A stretch of 64,000 nt of DNA from contig NZ_LMTJ01000008.1 of NCBI RefSeq assembly GCF_001510715.1, positions 317,794-381,793 on the forward strand. The letters run 5' to 3'. Below are positions 17,449 through 25,206 of the stretch, one piece after another. This DNA is from Bacillus sp. FJAT-29814 (lineage in GTDB: Bacteria; Bacillota; Bacilli; Bacillales; Cytobacillaceae). A program made the translations under genes and the position numbers. The notes under the pieces were generated by a model, which had not been told where the DNA came from, did not search any database, and saw nothing but the letters and a program-made list of their open reading frames with translations. Every line of letters starts with the position of its first letter. The first letter of the stretch is position 1.

Positions 17449-17510
17449 TTTGACTTTGACTAACTTTGACCTTATGCCCATAGTATACTCTGACCTTTTT
17501 TGACTTTCAA
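17449..17510 (-). promoter_or_regulatory. clpE promoter with two CtsR operators
   Basis: On the minus strand TTGAAA (17510-17505), 17 nt and TATACT (17487-17482) form a SigA promoter. AGTCAAAAAAGGTCAGA (17489-17505) fills the spacer and GGTCAAAGTTAGTCAAA (17455-17471) with one extra GTCAAA heptad (from 17449) lies downstream. These match the CtsR heptad repeat RGTCAAA-N3-RGTCAAA. Confidence 0.9.
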
Positions 17511-17602
17511 GTGATCTGCCTATAGAAATACTTTCCTATAGAGGAAAATGCTCGTCATTGTTTGTCCCTTTAGTCATATATTGAAGGTAAGGGGGAGATG
17601 AT

Positions 17603-18655
17603 GTGAAAAAAAGCTGGAGTCAAGCCTTTCAAATTGCAGCGGTTTATGTGGGTACCGTTGTTGGGGCAGGGTTTGCTACGGGAAAAGAAATCGTCGAATT
17701 TTTTTCGCGATTTGGTTTCTTCGGCTTCATTAGCATATTAATGAGCGGCTATCTATTTGTCATGATCGGTTCTAAGTTAATGAGAATGGCCGCACAGATA
17801 AAGGCAAAATCCTATCAGGAATTTAATGAATATCTATTTGGAAGATGGGCGGGAAACGTCATAAATTTTTTTATGTTGTTTATGTTGCTGGGGGTCAGTG
17901 CCGTGATGCTTGCAGGGGCAGGAGCCGTGTTTGAGGAACAGCTTGGGTTGCCGAAATATATTGGGGTATTCCTGACAATTTTCCTTTCCTACATAGTCAT
18001 GTTCGTGGGAACAAAAGGGCTTTTTGCGGTTAATACATTCGTGGTGCCGGTAATGATCGTTTTTAGTTTAATCTTGATGATGTTATCGTTAAAAATGCCG
18101 AACTTTTTGGAGCAATTTTTGTATATACCACATGCGTCGGATGGTTGGAAGAGTGTCGTGGCTCCGTTTTCCTATGCGGCATTGAATCTGGGGCTTGCAC
18201 AGGCTGTTTTGGTCCCGATTGCGACCGAGGTTAACGATGATTGGACGATTAAATGGGGTGGGATTCTTGGGGGGCTTGCCTTGACTGTTATCCTGCTTGC
18301 GAGTCATTTCACCTTAATTATGCTGCCAAACCTTGAATTATATGAAATTCCAATGGCGATTATTATGAAAAACCTGGCTCCGTTTTTCTATTGGGTTTTT
18401 GTCCTTGTCATTTATGGGGAGATCTTCACCTCTGTCATTGGCAACGTCTTCGGATTGGACAGACAGTTGCAGCAATTCTGGCCGCTCCCAACCGTTGTTA
18501 CGGTTACCATTATTTTTGCCGTTTCGTATATGATCAGTTTGGTGAACTACAGCACTTTGCTTTCTTATCTATATCCTTTATTCGGTTACATTTGCATGAG
18601 CTTTTTTATTTTGTTATGGATGAAGCCCTTTACACCAGGTGGGAATATAAAATAA
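17603..18655 (+). CDS. ykvI: YkvI-like multispanning membrane transporter
   Basis: The 350-residue protein is strongly hydrophobic, with about ten membrane segments, and begins with an amphipathic stretch and GTVVGAGFATGKEIVEFF, a Na+-symporter-like first helix. It matches B. subtilis YkvI, a putative transporter of unknown substrate in the same place next to clpE. GTG 17603 follows GGGGGAG. A terminator lies after it. The glycine-rich first helix suggests the amino-acid/APC-like superfamily, but the substrate is not readable. Confidence 0.8.
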   Translation: MKKSWSQAFQIAAVYVGTVVGAGFATGKEIVEFFSRFGFFGFISILMSGYLFVMIGSKLMRMAAQIKAKSYQEFNEYLFGRWAGNVINFFMLFMLLGVSAVMLAGAGAVFEEQLGLPKYIGVFLTIFLSYIVMFVGTKGLFAVNTFVVPVMIVFSLILMMLSLKMPNFLEQFLYIPHASDGWKSVVAPFSYAALNLGLAQAVLVPIATEVNDDWTIKWGGILGGLALTVILLASHFTLIMLPNLELYEIPMAIIMKNLAPFFYWVFVLVIYGEIFTSVIGNVFGLDRQLQQFWPLPTVVTVTIIFAVSYMISLVNYSTLLSYLYPLFGYICMSFFILLWMKPFTPGGNIK

Positions 18656-18692
18656 GCAGCTGTTCTAATCAGAGCAGCTGCATTTTTTATTA
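18655..18692. terminator. Bidirectional terminator, ykvI and CPBP gene
   Basis: GCAGCT...AGCTGC stem with T runs on either strand between convergent stops. Confidence 0.75.
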
Positions 18693-19301
18693 CCTAAACG
18701 GGGCAATCATAAAAATCATTATGTCAAAAATAATATGGGAGACAATTGCCATCGGCATGCTTTTTTTCCAGTAATAAAGCATGCCCCACGCAATTCCTGA
18801 CAGTAAAGCTGCTAACATCAATAGCCAAGAACCGGAGTAGATATGTACAGTCGCATAAAGTATGGACGCCAATGCAATACTAATGGCGGGTTTGAAATAG
18901 TTCATTAATCTTTTTTGAATAAAACCGCGCCAGAATAGTTCCTCTCCTGGAGCAGCGACCAGGATAAGGGCGATATACTGCCAAAATAAATGCGGCGCAA
19001 ACCATTTATACAACCGGTTAAGATCCTTTTGAAACGGAATATTGAGAAGTTCAAAGCCTTTAATTCCTAGCCAAAAAATAAAATATATCAGGAGTCCGGA
19101 GATCACTCCGACCAGTATATATTGACTAAAGGATGCCTCGTCGTCTACATCCCCCTGGAATTTCGAAAAGGCAATTAATGCAAGGATCGAACCCGTAAAG
19201 ATATACCAAAATATTGCCTTATCATGAAAGGAAAAATAGATCAAGGCATGGGCACATGCCAATCCTAATAAAAGGCGAATATCAATGTTCAGGTTTTTCA
19301 T
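18690..19301 (-). CDS. CPBP family intramembrane glutamic protease
   Basis: The 203-residue protein has about six membrane helices and the CPBP (Abi/CAAX protease-like) motifs: EELFWRGF, ATVHIYSG and SHIIFD. In this family the paired glutamates and two histidines form the intramembrane active site. Bacterial members serve in bacteriocin self-immunity, signalling or protein processing; nothing nearby indicates a substrate. AAGGAG precedes ATG 19301. Confidence 0.85.
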   Translation of the reverse strand: MKNLNIDIRLLLGLACAHALIYFSFHDKAIFWYIFTGSILALIAFSKFQGDVDDEASFSQYILVGVISGLLIYFIFWLGIKGFELLNIPFQKDLNRLYKWFAPHLFWQYIALILVAAPGEELFWRGFIQKRLMNYFKPAISIALASILYATVHIYSGSWLLMLAALLSGIAWGMLYYWKKSMPMAIVSHIIFDIMIFMIAPFR

Positions 19302-19419
19302 GAGATAACTCCTTAAAAATGAATAGCTAAAAAGGAAAAGAATACAATTTTCATTTTATCCAATTCCAACATAAGAATATCTATATTTGAAAAAAATAAA
19401 CGGGAAAGGAGTGAAGAGT

Positions 19420-19536
19420 GTGAGCAGTTCGAAAAGTCAAAAGGAACGGCAATGGACCGTACGCAAACAAGATCAAAATCCCCATGGAAAAGTTAAATCG
19501 CTTAAACAGTTAGCAAAAGAAGCGGACCAGGGATAA
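19420..19536 (+). CDS. Small conserved-looking basic protein, 38 residues
   Basis: GTG 19420 follows GGAAAGGAGTGAAGA and encodes 38 residues, beginning MSSSKSQKERQWTVRK and containing QNPHGKVKSLKQLAKEAD. It is hydrophilic and charged, without cysteines or membrane segment. It resembles tiny Bacillus proteins that I recall as DUF6254, but I am not certain. The strong ribosome site, compact frame and a following terminator support a real gene. Confidence 0.65.
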   Translation: MSSSKSQKERQWTVRKQDQNPHGKVKSLKQLAKEADQG

Positions 19537-19538
19537 AT

Positions 19539-19576
19539 GAAAGAAAAGGCAGCGGGAAGGTCTGCCTTTTCTTTCA
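19539..19576. terminator. Bidirectional terminator, small gene and ykvS
   Basis: GAAAGAAAAGGCAG pairs perfectly with CTGCCTTTTCTTTC between two convergent genes. Confidence 0.9.
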
Positions 19577-19582
19577 CTCTAT

Positions 19583-19771
19583 TTAAACGCTTTCTCTAAT
19601 CACCTTATAGTTTTTATGATTGACGACTGTTCGTTGATCTAATTCCAAATCACGATAATTATCCATATAAGTTAGGTCAACGATAACTGAATTCTCATTT
19701 ACCTTTTCAACGATCCCTTGCAGTCCACCGCGGAATTCAATGACATTTCCTACTTCTGCTCTTTTCAACAA
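19583..19771 (-). CDS. ykvS: YkvS family protein (DUF2187)
   Basis: The 62-residue protein contains the KOW/SH3-like pattern VGNVIEFRGGLQGIVEKVNE and VVNHKNYKVI, typical of DUF2187 proteins such as YkvS. Function unknown. The position close to clpE-ykvI agrees with B. subtilis. Its reading direction is opposite to both flanking small genes. Confidence 0.8.
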   Translation of the reverse strand: MLKRAEVGNVIEFRGGLQGIVEKVNENSVIVDLTYMDNYRDLELDQRTVVNHKNYKVIRESV

Positions 19772-19998
19772 TTAGCCTCTCTCCTTTAGCTAGTATACTA
19801 TAAAAAACTATTTAAGTAACAGTTTGCACTACTTTTTCTAATTCGTAAAGATTTTTATTTGACAATTTTGTTAACTTACTATCATTATATTAATACTATA
19901 AAATAAAAGAATGGAAACGCCTTCAAGTTTTGCGAAAACTATTGACTTTTAAAAGGATCATTGCGTTAAATAAAAGATAAGTAAAGGTGGGTCAATAT

Positions 19999-20193
19999 AT
20001 GAATCAAGAGCATATAACCGAAATTTTAAACAAATTGATGACGGGGGAGCTTTCGGAATTTTATGTATCAAAGGAAAATTTTATGGAATTTCGTCAAGTT
20101 CTAGTAAAAAGGCAAGATTTTAAACATTTTCGCGGCATTGCCCAGCGCGACGGAAATGTATTATACCAGTATTTATCGGAACCAAGAAGTTAA
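19999..20193 (+). CDS. Hypothetical protein, 64 residues
   Basis: The frame encodes a soluble protein with MNQEHITEILNKLMTGEL at its start and KHFRGIAQRDGNVLYQYL near its end. I do not recognise the family. ATG 19999 has AAGGTGG at a fair distance; a GTG 12 nt earlier is less likely. A terminator directly follows the stop. The 227-nt gap before it is AT-rich, with no gene that I can support. Confidence 0.65.
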   Translation: MNQEHITEILNKLMTGELSEFYVSKENFMEFRQVLVKRQDFKHFRGIAQRDGNVLYQYLSEPRS

Positions 20194-20195
20194 CA

Positions 20196-20227
20196 CGGGA
20201 AACCTGGAAATGGGTTTCCTTTTTTTA
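20196..20227 (+). terminator. Terminator after the 64-residue protein
   Basis: GGGAAACC/GGGTTTCC with seven T following. Confidence 0.85.
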
Positions 20228-20293
20228 ATTTTGAAAAATTTAAATTTTTGCTAAAATAGAAAAGAACTGTAAGAAAAAGAGAATGGGGGAAAT

Positions 20294-21247
20294 ATGGTGA
20301 CGATAACTGACAATATAGAAAAGTTAAAACAGGAGATTGATAAGGTGATTGTCGGAAAGGAATTAGAAGTGGAAATGATGGCAATCGCCTTATTGTTTAA
20401 TGGACATATTTTGCTTGAAAGTGTGCCGGGAACCGGGAAAACCATGCTGGCCAAGAGCTTTGCCTCGGCAATAGGAGGGGATTTCTCAAGAATTCAATTT
20501 ACTCCTGATGTTCTTCCCAGCGATGTCACAGGAATTCAATTTTTTAATCCAAAGGTGCAGGAATTCGAACTGCGCCCGGGACCCATAATGGCTAATATTG
20601 TCTTGGCGGATGAAATAAACCGGGCTACACCGCGGACACAGTCGAGTTTGCTTGAGGTGATGGAGGAACGCCAGGTAACGATTGATGGAATCACGGTGCC
20701 ATTAAAAGAACCATTCATGGTCATTGCTACACAAAATCCTGTTGAATCCCAGCAAGGAACCTTTCCTCTGCCTGTTGCCCAAATGGACCGGTTTTTTATA
20801 AAAATAAAAGTCGGTTATCCGGGATATGAGGATGAAAAAAGGATTATGCAAATCCATCGTGGGGCCCAGCCATTAAAATCTTTAACCCAAGTATTTACGA
20901 GCGAAGACATACAACAATTAAAGTTTTCCGTAAACAACATGAGTATTACTGGAGACATTGAGGATTATATCTTGGCCATTGTAAGAAAAACCCGCGAACA
21001 CCCCAGTGTCGAGTTGGGTGTCAGCCCAAGGGGGACTTTAGCATTGATGAGAGCCTCACAAGGGAAGGCTTACTTGAACGGACGTACATATGTTATCCCG
21101 GACGATGTGAAATCAGCAGCTCCATACGTTCTCGGGCATCGACTCTTACTTTCAATTGAAGGGACATTAACGAAAACTCCCGAAAGCATTATTGAGGATA
21201 TCCTTGCTGCTGTTCCAGTTCCTGTCGAAGCGGGGGCGAATGGATGA
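20294..21247 (+). CDS. MoxR-family AAA+ ATPase
   Basis: The 317-residue ATPase shows Walker A VPGTGKTMLAKSFA, Walker B VLADEINRATP and sensor-1 VIATQNP, the MoxR subfamily pattern. MoxR ATPases act as chaperones that load cofactors or activate partner complexes, usually with a DUF58/VWA-type protein. It is the first gene of a four-nucleotide-overlap chain with the DUF58 and DUF4129 genes, equivalent to yeaC-yeaD-yebA of B. subtilis but at another location. GGGGGA precedes the start; GTG 20297 is an alternative. Confidence 0.9.
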   Translation: MVTITDNIEKLKQEIDKVIVGKELEVEMMAIALLFNGHILLESVPGTGKTMLAKSFASAIGGDFSRIQFTPDVLPSDVTGIQFFNPKVQEFELRPGPIMANIVLADEINRATPRTQSSLLEVMEERQVTIDGITVPLKEPFMVIATQNPVESQQGTFPLPVAQMDRFFIKIKVGYPGYEDEKRIMQIHRGAQPLKSLTQVFTSEDIQQLKFSVNNMSITGDIEDYILAIVRKTREHPSVELGVSPRGTLALMRASQGKAYLNGRTYVIPDDVKSAAPYVLGHRLLLSIEGTLTKTPESIIEDILAAVPVPVEAGANG

Positions 21248-22443
21248 TCTGGAACAAATATGAAGTAGAAGACAGAAAATTGCAGGGAATTAGTGTGCTG
21301 GCGATTGTTATGATGTTAATCAGCCTTTATATGCAATCAAAATTGGTGCTGTTTCTCGGAGTTCTGTTTCTAGCCCTTGCAGTAGCTAACCAGCTTTATT
21401 TAAAAAAAGCGGGAGAACGGCTGTACGTGGATTATAGTCATGACAAAGCCAGATTCTTTATTGATGAAAAGGGCAAATGGTCGTTTATAATCCGTAATGA
21501 CGGATATCCGATTTTAAAAGCGGAACTTCGAGTTTTTTTTGATTACTTTGTAGCACCGGAAAGCGAGGACTCCTCTTCCAGTCGTGGGCTACATGAAATT
21601 TCTATTCCAATTTCGATCTTTACCGGGCAAACAAAGCAAATTAGTATTCCTTTTACGGCAAACACAAGGGGAATTGCTAAAATTCGCAGGCTTGAATTTC
21701 AAATCCCAAGCTTCTTAGGGTTTGGTGAGACTGCACTGGAATCCAAATTACCCCTAACCCTTCAAGCGATTATCTATCCTCAGCCGATTCCTGTGAAAGG
21801 GTTAGCGGAACAGTTATCCAAGCTTCAAGGGGCGAATATCGTTCCCTATTCGGTTTATGAAAACCGACTCGGCCCGCTGGGAACAAGGGATTATGTCGCA
21901 ACTGACAGCTTTAATGCAATCCATTGGAAAGCCAGCGCCCGAAAACAATCGCTGCAAACGAAACAGTATGAGAAAATTTCTGAAACAGGCTGGACGGTTG
22001 CGCTGAACATCTCTGATGGTCATTCTATCAACGGGAATCTTGAAGGCTTGATCAGCAGTATTACCGAATTTGCTTATTATGCCTTTCATAAACAGCTTTC
22101 CTATGCGATGTGCATTAATGTGCGCTCGGCCGGGAATACCCCATTTCTGTATTTGCCAAAAGGTGACGGCGGGGAGCATTTGCAGAAGGTACTTGAAACC
22201 TTGGCTTCCATTAATCGGCTAAACACCAGCATACCCTATCATCAGATGTTGTCCTTTTATAGCAGGCATCTTGAAAGCCAGCCCTTTTTTATTCATGCAG
22301 GGATTAGAACGCAGGAAGGTAATGATCAGCTCCTATTCATTCAATCTCAAAAAGGCGTGAGGCTGTTTGAACTGAAACTTGAAGAGGAAAATGGGGTATT
22401 AACCAAATTGGAAGTCCAAAACGAAAGCAGGAAGCTTCTATGA
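21244..22443 (+). CDS. DUF58 domain protein (MoxR partner)
   Basis: The 399-residue protein has two N-terminal membrane helices (about residues 14-52), a beta-rich middle and the DUF58 signature LGTRDYVATDSFNAIHWKA (about 215-233). DUF58 proteins pair with MoxR ATPases; they are thought to anchor the complex at the membrane. ATGA overlaps link it to both neighbours, so translation is probably coupled. The molecular task is unknown. Confidence 0.88.
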   Translation: MIWNKYEVEDRKLQGISVLAIVMMLISLYMQSKLVLFLGVLFLALAVANQLYLKKAGERLYVDYSHDKARFFIDEKGKWSFIIRNDGYPILKAELRVFFDYFVAPESEDSSSSRGLHEISIPISIFTGQTKQISIPFTANTRGIAKIRRLEFQIPSFLGFGETALESKLPLTLQAIIYPQPIPVKGLAEQLSKLQGANIVPYSVYENRLGPLGTRDYVATDSFNAIHWKASARKQSLQTKQYEKISETGWTVALNISDGHSINGNLEGLISSITEFAYYAFHKQLSYAMCINVRSAGNTPFLYLPKGDGGEHLQKVLETLASINRLNTSIPYHQMLSFYSRHLESQPFFIHAGIRTQEGNDQLLFIQSQKGVRLFELKLEEENGVLTKLEVQNESRKLL

Positions 22444-23660
22444 CGAAGCGTGTCATTACGATTGCTTATCATTTTGTTTTGGAACTAATGGCCGGTTATC
22501 TTTTGCTTTTTTTATTTTATATTGGTAAAAACAAATTCCCACCCATCTTACCTCTTACCCTTTTGGGATTGACTGGAATTATTCTGTTCTCGTGGATGCT
22601 TGGAAGGCTTTTTAACAAAGGGAAATGGATTTATCTGGCCATTGTTCTCCCCTTACTGATATTTGCCGGATATAAGGCAGGTTTGACTGTTTCTTTGACA
22701 GTAGTAGTAGGGTTATATATATTTTGGCGGGGAATCTTACTAAGTGAAAATTACCCCGGAGGGTCTCACTCCCTGTTATTATTTTGGTCTTTTTCAATAG
22801 GCATTATTGCTATGGTTTATTCCTCAATGGCAGGGTATATCTATCAAAATCAAATGATTCTCATGCTGATCCTGCTGGTGATCCTCACCCTTTCCGGCAG
22901 CTATTTTGTTAAATGGAATTCGCTCGGGACTGACAAAACAAAATTCTCGGTATTTTTCCTGAAAATTTTGTTATCCCTTTCAGGAATAGGGATTATTCTC
23001 GCATTCACCTTAAAATACATTCAGTTTTTATTTTTTGGATTCTTTCAATTGCTCGCCAAAGTTATTACCGGTTTTGCAATGCCAATTTTCAGGTTCATCG
23101 AATATTTGCTTAGCTTAAGAGGGAATAAGAATCATAATATTAAATACGAACCGGCGGAGCCACTGCAAGGGGGAAATGAGTTTCAGCCTCATTCGTATAG
23201 TTTCGTGGAGAATATCATGTATTTTTTTGTCTTATTGGCGGTGGTAGCATTTATTTTTTATTTGATTAAACGGAAAGCAAAGCTGCAAAGCGTAACATTT
23301 GATTCCTTGCATGCTGTGGAAATAACGGACGGTGTCAGTGCCCAGAACCCAACCTGGTTCCTTAAAAAACGTGGAAAACCACCAGAGGATTTCATCAGGA
23401 GAGAAATCTTTCAATTGGAACAGTATGCCGAGAAATTAAAAATGGGGCGGCTTCCCAATGAAACGCTGGAGGAATGGGTGCACAGGGAACGGCTGCCCTT
23501 ATCGGATGATTCCCTGCAAATCTACTATAGCGTTCGCTATGGTGGAGAAATCGTGTCAAGCAAGGACATTAATCTGGTTAAATCAGAAACAGAAACAGTT
23601 AAAATGCAGTTAAAAGAACGAAAAAAATATAGAAAAAACAAGTTCAAGACTGATACCTGA
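22440..23660 (+). CDS. Membrane protein with C-terminal DUF4129-like domain
   Basis: The 406-residue protein has about seven N-terminal membrane helices, a further helix near residue 265, and a cytoplasmic tail with PNETLEEWVHRERLPL, which resembles DUF4129. In B. subtilis the third cassette gene (yebA) also has a transglutaminase-like domain between the two parts; that domain is missing here. It is joined to the DUF58 gene by ATGA. The next gene, glpK, starts only 19 nt after its stop. Confidence 0.75.
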   Translation: MTKRVITIAYHFVLELMAGYLLLFLFYIGKNKFPPILPLTLLGLTGIILFSWMLGRLFNKGKWIYLAIVLPLLIFAGYKAGLTVSLTVVVGLYIFWRGILLSENYPGGSHSLLLFWSFSIGIIAMVYSSMAGYIYQNQMILMLILLVILTLSGSYFVKWNSLGTDKTKFSVFFLKILLSLSGIGIILAFTLKYIQFLFFGFFQLLAKVITGFAMPIFRFIEYLLSLRGNKNHNIKYEPAEPLQGGNEFQPHSYSFVENIMYFFVLLAVVAFIFYLIKRKAKLQSVTFDSLHAVEITDGVSAQNPTWFLKKRGKPPEDFIRREIFQLEQYAEKLKMGRLPNETLEEWVHRERLPLSDDSLQIYYSVRYGGEIVSSKDINLVKSETETVKMQLKERKKYRKNKFKTDT

Positions 23661-23679
23661 TTGAAATGGGGGATTTCTA

Positions 23680-25170
23680 ATGGAACAATTTATCTTATCT
23701 TTGGATCAAGGAACAACGAGCTCCCGGGCAATTATTTTTAATAAAAAAGGCGAAATTGTCCATACCGCCCAGAAGGAGTTTACGCAAATTTTCCCAAAAC
23801 CCGGTTGGGTTGAGCATAACCCCAATGAAATTTGGGGGTCGATCCTATCAGTTATTGCCGGCGTGTTATCTGAATCCGCCATCAAGCCGGGCCAAATTGC
23901 CGGGATTGGGATTACTAACCAGCGGGAAACCACCATTGTTTGGGATAAAGAAACTGGTGAACCCGTCTATAATGCGATTGTTTGGCAATCAAGACAGACG
24001 AGTGAAATTTGCGATGAGTTGAAAGCCAAGGGCTACGATGATACCTTTCGCCAGAAAACAGGCTTGTTAATCGATGCCTATTTTTCCGGGACAAAGGTCA
24101 AATGGATTTTGGACAATGTGGAGGGAGCGCGGGAAAAGGCGGAAAGCGGCAAACTATTATTCGGTACCGTTGATACTTGGCTAATTTGGAAGTTGTCCGG
24201 CGGGCGGGTTCATGTAACTGATTATTCCAATGCCTCACGAACTTTGATGTTTAATATCTTTAATCTTAAGTGGGATGATGACTTATTGAGAATATTGAAT
24301 GTGCCAAAATCGATGCTGCCGGAGGTCCAGCCATCATCACAAATATATGCCAAGACGGCAGATTATCATTTCTTTGGCAAAGAGGTGCCAATAGCAGGAA
24401 TTGCTGGTGACCAGCAGGCTGCCCTATTCGGCCAGGCTTGTTTTGACACAGGGATGGCAAAAAACACATACGGCACTGGCTGTTTTATGTTGATGAATAC
24501 AGGGGAAAAAGCTGTCCGTTCTCAGCATGGGTTATTAACAACGATTGCCTGGGGCTATAATGGCAAAGTTGAATATGCTCTAGAGGGCAGTATCTTTGTT
24601 GCCGGGTCGGCAATCCAATGGCTCCGAGACGGCCTTAGAATGTTAAAGGATGCCAAACATAGCGAGGACTTGGCAAAAAAAGTGGAGTCAACAGATGGCG
24701 TGTATGTTGTTCCTGCCTTTGTCGGACTGGGAACGCCATATTGGGATAGCGATGTCCGTGGTGCCGTGTTTGGGCTGACAAGAGGGACAACGAAGGAACA
24801 CTTTGTCCGTGCAACACTCGAATCTCTTGCTTATCAAACAAAAGATGTCCTATCGGCAATGGAGGCAGATTCCGGAATTCAGTTAAAGACACTCCGGGTT
24901 GACGGCGGTGCAGTAAAAAATGATTTCTTGATGGAATTCCAAAGCAATATTTTAAATGTACCGGTTGAAAGGCCAATGGTCAATGAGACGACGGCACTCG
25001 GAGCAGCTTATCTTGCTGGATTGGCAGTCGGGTTTTGGAGTAGTCAGGAGGAAATCTCAAAACAATGGGTCATCGACCGCCAATTTAGTCCGGTAATGAC
25101 GGATGAAAGCCGTACAGCATTATACGATGGCTGGAAAAAGGCGGTCTGGGCGGCGATGGCTTTTAAATAA
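23680..25170 (+). CDS. glpK: Glycerol kinase
   Basis: The 496-residue FGGY kinase begins with FILSLDQGTTSSRAIIF (phosphate-1 loop) and has AGIAGDQQAALFGQACF and the late DGGAVKNDFLMEFQSNIL. It phosphorylates glycerol to glycerol-3-phosphate. H230 lies in DYHFFG, the site that HPr~P phosphorylates to activate firmicute GlpK; HPr and EI genes lie 3 kb downstream. The usual glpF and the glpP antiterminator leader are absent, and the gene follows the DUF4129 gene by 19 nt, so it probably shares that transcript. Confidence 0.95.
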   Translation: MEQFILSLDQGTTSSRAIIFNKKGEIVHTAQKEFTQIFPKPGWVEHNPNEIWGSILSVIAGVLSESAIKPGQIAGIGITNQRETTIVWDKETGEPVYNAIVWQSRQTSEICDELKAKGYDDTFRQKTGLLIDAYFSGTKVKWILDNVEGAREKAESGKLLFGTVDTWLIWKLSGGRVHVTDYSNASRTLMFNIFNLKWDDDLLRILNVPKSMLPEVQPSSQIYAKTADYHFFGKEVPIAGIAGDQQAALFGQACFDTGMAKNTYGTGCFMLMNTGEKAVRSQHGLLTTIAWGYNGKVEYALEGSIFVAGSAIQWLRDGLRMLKDAKHSEDLAKKVESTDGVYVVPAFVGLGTPYWDSDVRGAVFGLTRGTTKEHFVRATLESLAYQTKDVLSAMEADSGIQLKTLRVDGGAVKNDFLMEFQSNILNVPVERPMVNETTALGAAYLAGLAVGFWSSQEEISKQWVIDRQFSPVMTDESRTALYDGWKKAVWAAMAFK

Positions 25171-25206
25171 TATCCGTTAAAGGCGAGGGAGGGGAGTGAC
25201 CAAAAG

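Noticed and set aside
19911..19925. cre-like TGGAAACGCCTTCA upstream of the 64-residue gene
   Set aside because: The third consensus position is wrong and the gene has no link with carbon metabolism, so it is probably chance.
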